Shown here: positions 26,858 through 37,896 of the stretch, piece by piece
How the letters are laid out: the number at the start of each line of letters is the position of its first letter
Position numbering within the stretch: position 1 is the first letter of the stretch
DNA from: Anderseniella sp.
Lineage (GTDB): Bacteria; Pseudomonadota; Alphaproteobacteria; Rhizobiales; Aestuariivirgaceae
Assembly: GCA_028289645.1 (NCBI GenBank)
Contig: JANQOK010000013.1
Span: 186,001 to 250,000 of the forward strand
Reading direction: 5' to 3'
Length of the DNA stretch: 64,000 nt
The notes under the pieces: generated by a model
Told to the model about the DNA's origin: nothing
Seen by the model: only the letters and a program-made list of their open reading frames with translations
Databases searched by the model: none
Made by a program: the position numbers and the translations under genes

Positions 26858-28450
26858 TTAGCCTGCCATCCACCAGCGTTCGCCGTTCTTGTGGCCGTCC
26901 AGTTCCCAGTTGTTGGCGAGTTGCTCCGGCATGCCGATCTTCTTGGAGATGGCGTGTGTGTAGGCCATGAACATCGGAATGACCGAGCCACAGTCCTCGT
27001 GGCAGATCTGCTGCATTTCCACATAGATCTCGCGGCGCTTGGCAGTGTCGAGCTCGGCACGGGCCTGGACAAGGAGTTCATTGAATCTCTTGTTCTCCCA
27101 CTTGCTCTCGTTCCAGTCTGCGCCGGAGGAATAGATCTGCGAGAAGACCCAGTCTTCGGTTGGACGTCCGCCCCAGTAGGAGCCGCACCATGGCTTCTTG
27201 AGCCAGACGTCATCCCAGTAGGCGTCGTCTGCTTCGCGAACCACGTTGATGGTGATGCCGGCGGCCTTGGCGCTTGCAGCGTACAACTGGGCTGCATCGA
27301 CAGCACCTTCAAAGGCGGTGTCGGCAATGTGCAGCGACACTTCCAGGTTTTCCAGTCCGGCCTCTTTGAGGTGGAACTTGGCCTTTTCCGGATCGTATGC
27401 ACGTTGTGGCAGCTCTTCCGGCGTGGCGCGGTAGATATTGGCTGGTCCGACCGGCGAGTCGTTGCCGACCTCACCCTGGCCACGCAGGATCTTCTTGACG
27501 AATTCCTCGCGGTTCACCGCATATTTCAGCGCCAGCCGGATGTTGTTGTCCGTGAACGGATCCGTGTTGGTCAGCATCGGCAGTGTCGCGTGCTTGTTGC
27601 CGAAGGTCGGCTTGACCACCACATTGGGGTCTTTCTCAAGCAGGGCAACGGTTTTCAGGTCGAGGTTCGACATGGAGTGCAGTGAACCGGTGCGAACACC
27701 TGTTGTGCGGGCATTGGCGTCGGCCACGAACAGGTTTTCGATGCTGTCGAAGTAGGCAGCATTTTCCTTCCAGTAGTTCGGGTTGCGCTTCACCAGCGTG
27801 GACACGCCCGGCTCGAATTTCTCCAGCATGTAGCCGCCGGTGCCGACACCCTTGTCCCAGGCCATCTTGTCGCCGTCGGCCGGGCAGATCATCAGATGAT
27901 AATCAGACACGATGAAAGGCCAGTCGGCGTTGCCGCCTTCCAGCTCGAACATGACCATGTCGCCGTCGGCCTTGACGTCCTTGATCTGCTTGGTCAGGCC
28001 GGACGCGGCTGACTTGTTGCCTTCGCCGCGGTGATGGTTGAACGAGGCCACCACGTCGTTGGCGTCGAGCGTCTTGCCGTTGTGGAATTCAACGCCCTTG
28101 CGCAGCTTGAACGCCCAGGTCTTGGCGTCTGAGCTTTCCCAGCTTTCAGCAAGTTCTGAACGCAACTGGCCGTCCGGCGCGATTTCGGTAAGGTTGTTCC
28201 TGAGCTGGTTGCCCACATTGATCATGTAGGAATCATTGGTTTGTGCGGGGTCAAGCACGTCCTTGGTGCCACCGCCGGTCAAAGCCTGGATATAGGCGCC
28301 GCCCTTCTGAGGCGTGGCTGCCCTGGCCTTGTCGAACATGGAACCGGCCAGCCCTGCCGTCACACCGCCGGCAACGGCATATTGAATAAATTCGCGCCGT
28401 GAAACCTTCGGCGACTTCAAAACCCGGTTGAGTTTGTCTTTGTCTGACAT
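26858..28450 (-). CDS. Peptide/opine-type ABC transporter substrate-binding protein, Tat-exported
   Basis: This family 5 solute-binding protein has about 530 residues. It has a twin-arginine signal (VSRREFIQYAVAGGVTAGLA) rather than a Sec signal. Characteristic regions include KLRKGVEFHNGKTLDANDVV and YMLEKFEPGVSTLVKRNPNY, then FTDNNIRLALKYAVNREEFV. The start at 28450 has AGGGAGA upstream. No permease or ATPase genes of the Dpp/Opp type are adjacent, so it is an orphan component with its own terminator. The ligand may be a peptide, opine or similar compound. Confidence 0.92.
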   Translation of the reverse strand: MSDKDKLNRVLKSPKVSRREFIQYAVAGGVTAGLAGSMFDKARAATPQKGGAYIQALTGGGTKDVLDPAQTNDSYMINVGNQLRNNLTEIAPDGQLRSELAESWESSDAKTWAFKLRKGVEFHNGKTLDANDVVASFNHHRGEGNKSAASGLTKQIKDVKADGDMVMFELEGGNADWPFIVSDYHLMICPADGDKMAWDKGVGTGGYMLEKFEPGVSTLVKRNPNYWKENAAYFDSIENLFVADANARTTGVRTGSLHSMSNLDLKTVALLEKDPNVVVKPTFGNKHATLPMLTNTDPFTDNNIRLALKYAVNREEFVKKILRGQGEVGNDSPVGPANIYRATPEELPQRAYDPEKAKFHLKEAGLENLEVSLHIADTAFEGAVDAAQLYAASAKAAGITINVVREADDAYWDDVWLKKPWCGSYWGGRPTEDWVFSQIYSSGADWNESKWENKRFNELLVQARAELDTAKRREIYVEMQQICHEDCGSVIPMFMAYTHAISKKIGMPEQLANNWELDGHKNGERWWMAG

Positions 28451-28681
28451 CTTAAAATTGTCTCCCTGTGATACTCCCGAACGGACAGATAAACGCCCGG
28501 CCATGAAGATTGTGCAACAAGTCTCACCTAAAAGACCAGAGCTAACAGCACAGGTTAGTAAATCTTAACACGTGGTGAGACAGGGCGTTTTGAGCTACGC
28601 CTCGTTTGAGGGGTTGCGGCGGGCTCACTTCGTTGACAAACTGCGCCGCAATAAAAACGCCGCGTTGAGGGAGGGAAGACA

Positions 28682-29787
<1,106 letters not shown>

Positions 29788-29791
<4 letters not shown>

Positions 29792-30243
29792 CCGCCATCT
29801 ATGTGGACGCGGACGCCTGTCCGGTGAAAGCCGAAGTGACCCGCGTGGCCGTGCGCCACGCGGTCAAGGTGTTCATTGTCTCAAACGGCGGCATTCGTCC
29901 TGATCCCGACCCGCTGGTTGAAACCGTCATCGTCCCGGACGGGTCGGACGTGGCGGACAAGTGGATTGCCGACAGGGCGGGCACGGGTGATATCTGCATC
30001 ACCGGCGACATTCCGCTGGCGGCAAGATGCATTGAAGCCGGTGCCAGCGTGGTCAAGCACAATGGCGAAGTTCTGGACGACAAGAACATCGGCCAAGTCT
30101 TGTCGATGCGCGATCTGATGACCGACCTGCGCGCCGCCAACCCGCTCAATCAGGGCGGCGGCGGCAAGCCGTTTTCAAAGCAGGACCGGTCCCGGTTTCT
30201 GGACGTGCTGGAACGGGAACTGCGGCGGGTCAAGTTGTTGTAG
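29788..30243 (+). CDS. YaiI/YqxD (DUF188) family protein
   Basis: This 151-residue protein of the DUF188 family is possibly a PIN-like nuclease fold of unknown role ([17 protein letters not shown], then GDIPLAARC and [10 protein letters not shown]). It begins with TTG at 29788, overlapping the dehydrogenase stop as TTGA. The family N-terminus ([13 protein letters not shown]) fits this start exactly. Translational coupling to the dehydrogenase gene is likely. Confidence 0.88.
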
Positions 30244-30448
30244 TTGCTGTTGCCGGCGGCATGCCGGGCGTCAAACGGATTTGTTTTAAGCTTGAAATAA
30301 AAATCCGACGATGCTACAAATATTCGTGGGCTGACGTTCAGTCCACCCGAAGTGCAACCGAAAGTGAGCATCCTCACTTGTTCGCGGCGCAGGCCAGACA
30401 AGCCGGGCGTTTAAGAAGCACTTTTTCGCTCTGCTGAAAATCTCCGGT
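30244..30448 (+). promoter_or_regulatory. Upstream region of the kyn operon with a short perfect hairpin
   Basis: This 205-base gap holds the expected promoter of kynU. AAGTGAG (30362-30368) and CTCACTT (30373-30379) form a perfect inverted repeat with a 4-base centre, 70 bases before the kynU start. It may be an operator for a tryptophan/kynurenine-responsive regulator. No regulator gene lies next to it and no clear promoter hexamers stand out. Confidence 0.4.
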
Positions 30449-31672
30449 ATGTTTCCTGGTGACGCGGGAACGCCCGTGTTGAGCGAGGACCATATGAGAA
30501 AACAGCACTTTCACCTGCCCGAAGGCGTCATCTACCTGGATGGAAACTCGCTGGGCCCGTTGCCGAAGAAAGCGGCGGCGAGGATAGCGAAGACCGTTAC
30601 GGACGAGTGGGGTGACCTGCTGATAAAGGGCTGGAACGAAGCAGGGTGGTTCCATCAGCCGGCTCTGCTGGGCAATCGGCTGGCACCGATCATCGGCGCG
30701 CCGGAGAACACTGTGGTGCTCGGTGATACTCTGTCTATCAAGGTTTACCAGGCGCTGGCGGCCGGCCTGAAAATGCGCCCGGATCGAAACGTCATCCTCT
30801 CCGACACCGGAAACTTCCCGACCGACCTGTACATGGCGGAAGGGCTGATCAAGCTGATGGATGGTGACATTCAGCTCAGGATCGTGGCGCCGGAACAGGT
30901 GGCCGACAGCCTGGATGACAGCGTTGCGGTCATGATGCTGACGCAGGTCGATTACCGGACGGGACGCCTGCACGACATGGCATCGCTGACCGGCAAAGCC
31001 CATGACGCCGGTGCCGTCGCATTGTGGGACCTGGCCCATTCGGCCGGAGCGCTGCCGGTGGACCTTGCCGGCAGCAAGGCGGAATTTGCGGTCGGGTGTA
31101 CCTACAAATACCTTAATGCCGGCCCGGGGTCGCCGGCCTTCATCTACACCCGGCCGGACCTGGCTGATGTAGTCGAGCCGGCCCTGGCAGGCTGGATGGG
31201 CCACGCGGCGCCGTTCGCATTTGACATGGAGTACCGGCCGTCGGCCGGCATTGAACGCATGCGGGTCGGCACACCGCCGGTGTTGCAGATGGCGGCCCTC
31301 GATGCGGCACTGGATGTCTGGGAGGGCGTCTCGATGCATGAGGTGCGGGCCAAATCCATCGAATTGTCCGAATTGTTCATCCGCGAAGTCGAAAGCCGCT
31401 GTCCGCAACTGAAGCTGGTCAGTCCGCGCCAACCGGAACACCGCGGATCGCAGGTGTCGTTTGCGTTCGATGAAGGCTACGCGGCCATGCAGGCGCTGAT
31501 TGCCGCAGGCGTCATTGGTGACTTCCGTGCACCCGACGTGATGCGCTTTGGCTTCACGCCGATGTACATCGACGCCGATGACGTGATGAAGGCGGTGGTG
31601 ATTCTGGACGACATCATGCGCAACAAGTCCTGGGACCGGCACGAGTTCAAACAACGCGCAGCGGTGACCTGA
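30449..31672 (+). CDS. kynU: Kynureninase
   Basis: This PLP enzyme splits L-kynurenine into anthranilate and alanine. It has 407 residues. N-terminal [14 protein letters not shown] and the PLP lysine motif [16 protein letters not shown] are diagnostic, as is the Asp/His region [16 protein letters not shown]. It is the first gene of a three-gene tryptophan breakdown operon, and its stop overlaps the dioxygenase ATG by one base. Confidence 0.96.
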   Translation: MFPGDAGTPVLSEDHMRKQHFHLPEGVIYLDGNSLGPLPKKAAARIAKTVTDEWGDLLIKGWNEAGWFHQPALLGNRLAPIIGAPENTVVLGDTLSIKVYQALAAGLKMRPDRNVILSDTGNFPTDLYMAEGLIKLMDGDIQLRIVAPEQVADSLDDSVAVMMLTQVDYRTGRLHDMASLTGKAHDAGAVALWDLAHSAGALPVDLAGSKAEFAVGCTYKYLNAGPGSPAFIYTRPDLADVVEPALAGWMGHAAPFAFDMEYRPSAGIERMRVGTPPVLQMAALDAALDVWEGVSMHEVRAKSIELSELFIREVESRCPQLKLVSPRQPEHRGSQVSFAFDEGYAAMQALIAAGVIGDFRAPDVMRFGFTPMYIDADDVMKAVVILDDIMRNKSWDRHEFKQRAAVT

Positions 31673-32511
31673 TGGGCGATCAACCTTACAATCCCGCGCA
31701 AGAGGGCGCGCAGATGAATTTCAGCGCCAGGATGAGCTATTCCGATTACCTCAACCTGGATCGGATACTTTCCGCGCAGACGCCGCTGGGCGAGACACAC
31801 GATGAGATGCTGTTCATCATTCAGCACCAGACGTCGGAACTGTGGATGCGGCTGGTGCTGCATGAGATCAATGCAGCGCGCACGGCCATTCAAGAAGATC
31901 GTTTTCCACCGGCCTTCAAGATGCTTGCGCGGGTGTCGAAGATTTTTGAACAGCTCAACAGCGCCTGGGATGTGCTGCGCACCATGACGCCGAGCGAATA
32001 TACCTCGTTTCGCGAGGATCTGGCGCAGTCCTCCGGCTTCCAGTCCTGGCAGTACCGGCTCATCGAGTTTGTTGTCGGCAACCGCAACCATGCCATGCTG
32101 AAGCCTCATGCCCATCGATCCGACCTGATCGGGCTGCTCGAGGCCGAACTTGCGCGGCCAAGCCTTTACGACGTGGTGATTGCAGCGCTCTCCCGGGCAG
32201 GCTTCGACATATCAGCAGGGGTGCTGAACCGGGATGTGCAGAGCCCCCACCGTCACGATGCCAGTGTGCAGGCCGCCTGGAAAGCGGTTTATGAGAACCC
32301 GCAGCAACACTGGACCCATTACGAACTGGCGGAAAAGCTGGTTGATTTCGAAGACTATTTCCGGCGCTGGCGGTTCAATCATGTCACCACGGTCGAACGG
32401 GTGATCGGGTTCAAACGGGGCACCGGCGGCACGGAGGGTGTGTCCTACCTGAAGCGCATGCTGGAAGTGGAACTGTTCCCCGAACTGTGGCGTGTCAGAA
32501 CCGAGCTGTAA
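31672..32511 (+). CDS. kynA: Tryptophan 2,3-dioxygenase
   Basis: This haem enzyme opens the indole ring of L-tryptophan to give N-formylkynurenine. It has 279 residues. Active-site sequences are [19 protein letters not shown] and [12 protein letters not shown], and the haem-ligand His lies in [20 protein letters not shown]. The ATG overlaps the kynU stop as TGATG. The next gene encodes the enzyme that removes the formyl group. Confidence 0.97.
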   Translation: MGDQPYNPAQEGAQMNFSARMSYSDYLNLDRILSAQTPLGETHDEMLFIIQHQTSELWMRLVLHEINAARTAIQEDRFPPAFKMLARVSKIFEQLNSAWDVLRTMTPSEYTSFREDLAQSSGFQSWQYRLIEFVVGNRNHAMLKPHAHRSDLIGLLEAELARPSLYDVVIAALSRAGFDISAGVLNRDVQSPHRHDASVQAAWKAVYENPQQHWTHYELAEKLVDFEDYFRRWRFNHVTTVERVIGFKRGTGGTEGVSYLKRMLEVELFPELWRVRTEL

Positions 32512-32528
32512 GTCAGAAAGGCGCTTGG

Positions 32529-33401
32529 ATGAGTGAGTTTCAGATCATTGACTGGGATGATGCTTACGCCAACGCGGCTCATATTGCGGACGGCCAGCGC
32601 TGGCCGGATGCCTGGATTGAGCCGGCGGCGTACTTTCGCACAAACACCCAGTGCGAACTGGATATCGCCTATGGAGAACACCCGCGCCAGGTCTATGACC
32701 TGTTCCTGCCTGATGGTGAAGCGAAAGGGCTTTTCGTGTTCATCCATGGCGGCTACTGGATCGAATTTGACAAGAGCTACTGGTCCCACCTGGCACAGGG
32801 CGCAGTAGACAGCGGCTGGGCGGTGGCGATGCCGTCTTATGTTTTGTGTCCGCATGCCAGTATCGCAGATATCAGTTGTATGGTTGCAGCTGCCATCCAG
32901 CATGCGGCAGGCAAGATACCGGGTCCGATTGTCCTGACGGGCCACTCCGCCGGCGGGCATTTGGCCAGCTACATGGTGTGTGATGAATCACCGTTGGAGA
33001 TTGAGACCCAGCAACGGATTGCCCATACAGTTTCCATTTCCGGACTGCACGATCTGCGGCCGCTTGTGAAAACTGAAATGAACGCTCAGCTGCGATTGAG
33101 CGATCATGACGCAATGCATCTCAGTCCGGCATTCCGGATACCCGGTCCGCAGTGCAGGCTGACTGCCTGGGTGGGTCAGCAGGAGCGACCGGAGTTCCTG
33201 CGCCAGTCTGAACTCATCGCAAATACCTGGCGCGGCACGGGAGCATGGACGCGGTGCATGGTTGCCCCGGGCCAGCACCATTTCAATGTGATTGACGGCT
33301 TGTGCGATGCGGTCTCGCCGTTGATGAAAGCGGTGCTGGAACCTCTAGGCGACCTGCCGCTCGCGCCACCAGACATACAGGCCCGAAGCAATGATGATTG
33401 A
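32529..33401 (+). CDS. Kynurenine formamidase-like alpha/beta hydrolase
   Basis: This is a serine hydrolase of about 290 residues. The HGGYW oxyanion motif is typical of arylformamidases of the alpha/beta hydrolase class. The nucleophile elbow is GHSAGG, and a likely catalytic His is in APGQHHFNVIDGL. Its place directly after kynU and kynA supports hydrolysis of N-formylkynurenine, completing tryptophan to anthranilate. It is not the metal-dependent KynB fold. The start at 32529 has AAAGG upstream. Its last 57 bases overlap the convergent transporter gene. Confidence 0.87.
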   Translation: MSEFQIIDWDDAYANAAHIADGQRWPDAWIEPAAYFRTNTQCELDIAYGEHPRQVYDLFLPDGEAKGLFVFIHGGYWIEFDKSYWSHLAQGAVDSGWAVAMPSYVLCPHASIADISCMVAAAIQHAAGKIPGPIVLTGHSAGGHLASYMVCDESPLEIETQQRIAHTVSISGLHDLRPLVKTEMNAQLRLSDHDAMHLSPAFRIPGPQCRLTAWVGQQERPEFLRQSELIANTWRGTGAWTRCMVAPGQHHFNVIDGLCDAVSPLMKAVLEPLGDLPLAPPDIQARSNDD

Positions 33402-34259
33402 GATGCCGAGCCATTTCCAGGCGTTGGGAATGTCCTGAAAAACCAGGTAGCTCAAGATGGTTGCCGACACGATTTCCAGATACTGAAACGGCGCCAGCAC
33501 TGATGCCGGCGCCCGCTTGAACGCGTGCACGATCATCAGATGGCATACGGTTGCAATGACACCGACGCCGGCCAGCGCGAGCCACTGTGCCGGGCTCGGC
33601 CAGACGATGGCGAGGATGGGAATGCCGGCAGCGGTGCCGGCGCCGGCAACCAGTGCCAGAAAGGCAAAGCCGATCACGCCGGAGAAGAACTGCATGGTGA
33701 GCGGTTCTTCGGTTGCCGCCAGTTTCTTGGTCAGCAGCAGGTAGGTGGCAAACAGGAAGGCGGTCAGAACCGGCAGCAGAGAAACCGCACCGAACACTTC
33801 ATAGCTGGGTTGAATGACGATCAGAGCGCCAATGAAACCGACAGCAACGGCGCAGCGCCGACGCCAGCCGATGTGTTCTTTCAGAAACACGGCGGACATG
33901 ATGGTAAGGATCAGCGGTTCAACGAAGAAAACCGCAATGGCGTCAGGAACCGGCATCCAGCGCAGTGCCGTAAAGAAGACGGTGACCGCCCCTGCCATCA
34001 AGATTGCGCGGATAACATTCAGGCCTATCCGATTGGGCACCAAGCTACGTGTCCCGTTCATCCACAGCAGGAATGGCAGGATCAGCAATGCCTGAATACC
34101 AAAGCGCCATTGCGCGACCTGAATGCCGTTGATCTCCTTGGAAACGAGCTTTCCCAGGATGTCCATTGACGGTACGACCAGCATGGCAATCGCCATCAGC
34201 GCGAGGCCACGAGAAACCGTGGCTTGGTCAGTCGTGACAGATGAGGATTGTACCGACAT
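33345..34259 (-). CDS. DMT superfamily (EamA) transporter
   Basis: This is a 304-residue inner-membrane protein with about ten hydrophobic segments arranged as two EamA halves (for example ALMAIAMLVVPSMDILGKLV at the start and ATILSYLVFQDIPNAWKWLG near the end). Family members export metabolites or amino acids. It is convergent with the kyn operon and overlaps the formamidase gene by 57 bases. The substrate is unknown. Confidence 0.9.
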   Translation of the reverse strand: MSVQSSSVTTDQATVSRGLALMAIAMLVVPSMDILGKLVSKEINGIQVAQWRFGIQALLILPFLLWMNGTRSLVPNRIGLNVIRAILMAGAVTVFFTALRWMPVPDAIAVFFVEPLILTIMSAVFLKEHIGWRRRCAVAVGFIGALIVIQPSYEVFGAVSLLPVLTAFLFATYLLLTKKLAATEEPLTMQFFSGVIGFAFLALVAGAGTAAGIPILAIVWPSPAQWLALAGVGVIATVCHLMIVHAFKRAPASVLAPFQYLEIVSATILSYLVFQDIPNAWKWLGISIIIASGLYVWWRERQVA

Positions 34260-34447
34260 GGAAAATCCGACCGTTTTCAGAATGTTAGAGCAGTTTCATG
34301 AAACAAATTTTGTCGACGTTGCGCCAGCGTACCAAGCTTGCTGCACGGTGTGCGAAAACGGCGCCGGACGCAAGCATTGACGATGGCGCAAAAATCATGC
34401 GGGGTATGCATGAAACAGTAAGCTTTGGTGAAGTGGGGTGCAATTAT

Positions 34448-35296
34448 ATGACCAGTGTTGAGATCAAGGGCCGCAATGTGTGTTTTGGCGGCGAGCAGAT
34501 ACAATTTTCACATGCCAGTGACGCTTGCCAATGTGAAATGACAGCCTCCATATACCTGCCGCCGATGGCCGCGCACACAAAGGTGCCGGTGTTGTGGTGG
34601 CTGTCCGGACTGACCTGCACAGACCAGAATTTCGTGACCAAGGCGGGCGCCCAGCGCTATGCGGCGGAACACGGCGTTGCCATCGTGGCGCCCGACACGT
34701 CACCGCGCGGAGATGGGGTTCCCGATGATCCGGAAGCTGCCTATGACTTCGGCCTCGGTGCGGGCTTTTATGTCAATGCCACGCAGGAGCCGTGGAAAAA
34801 GCACTACAACATGTATGACTACATCACCGATGAACTGCCGCAGGTGGTTGAAGGCGCCTTCAACACCGATATGAACCGACAATCCATATCGGGCCATTCG
34901 ATGGGCGGTCACGGCGCCCTCACGATCGCCCTGAAAAATCCGGGGAAGTACAAGTCTGTATCGGCGTTTTCGCCTATCGTGTCGCCAATGAACTGTCCAT
35001 GGGGCCATAAGGCGCTGGGTGGTTACCTGGGAGATGACAAAGGGGCCTGGGCCGAACATGATGCCTGTGCGCTGATTGCCAGGGCCGGCGAAAAACTGCC
35101 GATCCTGATCGACCAGGGTGATGCCGACGATTTTCTCGACGAGCAGTTGAAGCCGCGGTTGATCGAGGTCGCCTGCGCCCAGGCCGATCATCCCCTGACT
35201 TTGCGCATGCAGCCGGGCTACGACCATTCCTATTACTTCATTGCCAGCTTCATGGGCGACCACGTGGCATGGCATGCGCAGGCGCTGGCACACTAG
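34448..35296 (+). CDS. fghA: S-formylglutathione hydrolase
   Basis: This esterase hydrolyses S-formylglutathione to formate and glutathione. It has 282 residues from the ATG at 34448; an upstream 50-residue extension of the open frame is not family-like. Motifs are [20 protein letters not shown], the nucleophile elbow [17 protein letters not shown] (acid) and GYDHSYYFI (His). It completes the formaldehyde oxidation begun by the class III dehydrogenase at 28682, from which it is separated by the kyn operon. Confidence 0.95.
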   Translation: MTSVEIKGRNVCFGGEQIQFSHASDACQCEMTASIYLPPMAAHTKVPVLWWLSGLTCTDQNFVTKAGAQRYAAEHGVAIVAPDTSPRGDGVPDDPEAAYDFGLGAGFYVNATQEPWKKHYNMYDYITDELPQVVEGAFNTDMNRQSISGHSMGGHGALTIALKNPGKYKSVSAFSPIVSPMNCPWGHKALGGYLGDDKGAWAEHDACALIARAGEKLPILIDQGDADDFLDEQLKPRLIEVACAQADHPLTLRMQPGYDHSYYFIASFMGDHVAWHAQALAH

Positions 35297-35493
35297 ACAA
35301 CGGTATTTGCCGGTATCGGCTGAAAACCGGTGAGACTGATCACGTTGGTGGCACTGGTTAGCAACTTGTAATGTGGCAGGCGGGTTGATCCATGGACTTG
35401 ACGCCCACGTTTGCCTATACCAACTAAGATACATTGAATGTCGGCTGTTTGCAGGGTCGGCAACAGGCCCAGTGATAAGGATACAAGCACAAT

Positions 35494-36612
35494 ATGCCAT
35501 GGAACAAGAAGGGTGGCGGCGGCTGGCAAGGCAGCGGCGGAAACGGCGGCGGTGATGGGCCGTGGGGACAGAAACCATCCGGCGGAGGAGGACCACGTGG
35601 CGGCGGGGGACCGGGAACGCCTCCCGACCTGGAGGATTTGATCCGCAAGGGCCAGGACCGGCTCAAGACCGTTTTGCCGCAAGGCGGCGGCGGCAAGAGC
35701 CCATGGATTATCGGCCTGATTGCCGTTGGTGCGCTGTGGTTCTTCAACAGTTTCCACACGGTGGAGGCTGAAGAGCAAGGCATTGTGCTTCGTCTTGGTG
35801 AATACAATCGCACCGTGCTGCCGGGCCTGAGGTTTGCCGCCTGGCCAATTGAGACGATGGAAAAGCTGCCGGTTGAGAGTGTCAACCAGATCGACTTTGG
35901 CGGCAGCGACCGCAACTCCAACAACCTGATGCTGGCGGGTGACCAGAACTTGATCAATGTCGAGTTCAAGGTGCAGTGGAAAATCGACGAGCCGCAGGAT
36001 TACCTGTTCAATGTCCGTGAACAGGAAATGCTCGTGCGCACCGTGTCCGAAAGCGCGATGCGTGAGATCGTTGGGCGAACACAGGCCGAGAACTTCCGTA
36101 CGCAGGGCCGTCTCGACGCCCAGGCACAGGTTCGGGAACTGATTCAGGCGTCGCTTGATTCCTACAAGGCTGGAATCTCGATCCTCGGCGTGCTGTTGGA
36201 ACGGGCCGACCCGCCACCACAGGTGGCCGACGCGTTTGAAGAAGTGCAGCGTGCTGAGCAGAACCAGAACCAGTTCATTCGTGAAGCCGAACAGTATCGC
36301 AACCAGGTGCTGGGTAAGGCACGCGGTGAGTCAGCCAAGATTGTCGAAGACGCGAAAGGCTATTCAGCACGTGTCGTCAACGAGGCTGAAGGTGAAGCGC
36401 AACGCTTCAATGCGATTTTTGAAGAGTACTCCAAGGCCAAGGACGTGACCCGCAAGCGGTTGTTCCTTGAGATGATGGAAGGCGTTATGTCGAATACCAA
36501 CAAGGTGATCGTGGAAGGTAGCGCCGGCGGCCAGGGTGGAACCGGCGTAGTGCCGTATCTGCCACTGCCGGAAATCCAGAAACGTCAGCAAGCCGCGGGA
36601 GGTAGCCAGTAA
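35494..36612 (+). CDS. hflK: FtsH protease modulator HflK
   Basis: This is a 372-residue inner-membrane SPFH/band 7 protein. It has a Gly-rich N-terminus, one transmembrane segment (SPWIIGLIAVGALWFFNS) and a long periplasmic SPFH domain ending in a coiled coil. With HflC it forms the cage around FtsH that modulates membrane protein turnover. Its stop overlaps the hflC ATG by one base. Confidence 0.95.
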   Translation: MPWNKKGGGGWQGSGGNGGGDGPWGQKPSGGGGPRGGGGPGTPPDLEDLIRKGQDRLKTVLPQGGGGKSPWIIGLIAVGALWFFNSFHTVEAEEQGIVLRLGEYNRTVLPGLRFAAWPIETMEKLPVESVNQIDFGGSDRNSNNLMLAGDQNLINVEFKVQWKIDEPQDYLFNVREQEMLVRTVSESAMREIVGRTQAENFRTQGRLDAQAQVRELIQASLDSYKAGISILGVLLERADPPPQVADAFEEVQRAEQNQNQFIREAEQYRNQVLGKARGESAKIVEDAKGYSARVVNEAEGEAQRFNAIFEEYSKAKDVTRKRLFLEMMEGVMSNTNKVIVEGSAGGQGGTGVVPYLPLPEIQKRQQAAGGSQ

Positions 36613-37490
36613 TGGGCATGTTCAAGTCACTCGGCGCAATTGTTCTTGCGGCATTGGCCTTTCTGTTGTGGACATCGGTTTTCGTCGTCGACGAGAGGGA
36701 GAAGGCACTTGTGACCCAGCTTGGTGAAATCCAGCGGGAAATCAACGAGCCAGGTCTGTATTTCAAACTGCCGTTTGTGCAGGAAGTTGTTCCGATCGAA
36801 GACCGGATCGTATTTTTTGAAAGCCCTGACAAGGAAGTCCAGGTTGTCGACAGTCGGCGCTATGTGGTCGATACAATTACGATGATCCGCGTCAACAATC
36901 CGCGCCTGTTCCGTGAAACGGTCGGCGCATCGCTCAACCGCGCCAAGGACCGTATCGAAACCCGTCTCGATGCAGCGTTGCGCCAGACCTATGGCCGGCG
37001 GTCATTTGATGCTGCGCTGTCAAAAGATCGCGCGGCAATGATGCGTGAAATTCGCGACCAGGTTCGCCTCGAGGCCGAAGCTCTCGGAATCGAGGTGGTT
37101 GACGTGAAAATCCGCCGGACTGACCTGCTCGAGCAGGTGCTTAAAGATACTTATGCCCGGATGAATGCTGAGCGCTTTGCAGAAGCAGCGGAACTGCGTG
37201 CCATCGGTGAAGCGCAGGCTACGCGTATCAAGGCGGAAGCCGACCGGCAGGCAGTTGAGCTGATGTCGAAGGCACAGCGTGAATCGGAAATCGTTCGCGG
37301 TGAGGGTGATGCAGCCCGAAACAAGGTGTTTGCCGAGGCGTTTCAGCAGGACCCCGAGTTCTTCGCGTTTTATCGCTCCATGCAGGCGTACACGAAAAGC
37401 CTGTCGAACAGCGACACGACCCTTGTGTTGAAACCTGACTCCGAATTCTTCCAGTACTTCGGTACTCAGCAGTCAACTCCGGGCAGGTAG
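36612..37490 (+). CDS. hflC: FtsH protease modulator HflC
   Basis: This is the 292-residue partner of HflK. A membrane segment (SLGAIVLAALAFLLWTSVFV) is followed by VVDEREKALVTQLGEIQREI, typical of HflC, and an SPFH domain. It is translationally coupled on both sides (TAATG with hflK, TAGTG with the DUF2065 gene). Confidence 0.95.
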   Translation: MGMFKSLGAIVLAALAFLLWTSVFVVDEREKALVTQLGEIQREINEPGLYFKLPFVQEVVPIEDRIVFFESPDKEVQVVDSRRYVVDTITMIRVNNPRLFRETVGASLNRAKDRIETRLDAALRQTYGRRSFDAALSKDRAAMMREIRDQVRLEAEALGIEVVDVKIRRTDLLEQVLKDTYARMNAERFAEAAELRAIGEAQATRIKAEADRQAVELMSKAQRESEIVRGEGDAARNKVFAEAFQQDPEFFAFYRSMQAYTKSLSNSDTTLVLKPDSEFFQYFGTQQSTPGR

Positions 37491-37684
37491 TGAGCGAGTT
37501 TGTGATGGCGGTGGGGCTGGTCTTTGTCATCGAAGGCCTGCTCTACGCCGTGGCGCCGGGTCGTCTGAAGGACCTTGCCGAGATGGCATCCCAGTTTTCA
37601 GAAGACACGTTGCGCAATTTCGGCCTGGCTGCGATCGGGTTCGGGGTCTTGATTGTGTGGGTCGCGCGGAGTTTTCTTAGCTAG
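37490..37684 (+). CDS. DUF2065 small membrane protein
   Basis: This 64-residue protein has two hydrophobic segments (FVMAVGLVFVIEGLLYAVAP and LAAIGFGVLIVWVARSFL). It matches the DUF2065 family commonly encoded between hflC and degP. The GTG start overlaps the hflC stop (TAGTG). Its role is unknown; membrane proteostasis is inferred from context. Confidence 0.88.
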   Translation: MSEFVMAVGLVFVIEGLLYAVAPGRLKDLAEMASQFSEDTLRNFGLAAIGFGVLIVWVARSFLS

Positions 37685-37896
37685 GCCCCGGTTTTGATGA
37701 GGTTTTCGGTGTGATGCCGATATAGAAATTGCGGGAAAGGCCATACGGCATGCAAGGTCACGCAATCGTTACGATCCGTGCCGGGCGACAGTTGCGTAAA
37801 AAAGCTTATGATGTCCACATTCAGGTCTCAAACTACATCCCGGGCTTGCAACAACATTTAGGCGGCCGCGACGACAGGGAACCATTTCAGGAGAGT

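Noticed and set aside
30374..31654. 426-residue open frame on the minus strand
   Set aside because: Antisense to kynU, with no recognisable domains, while kynU has complete motifs.
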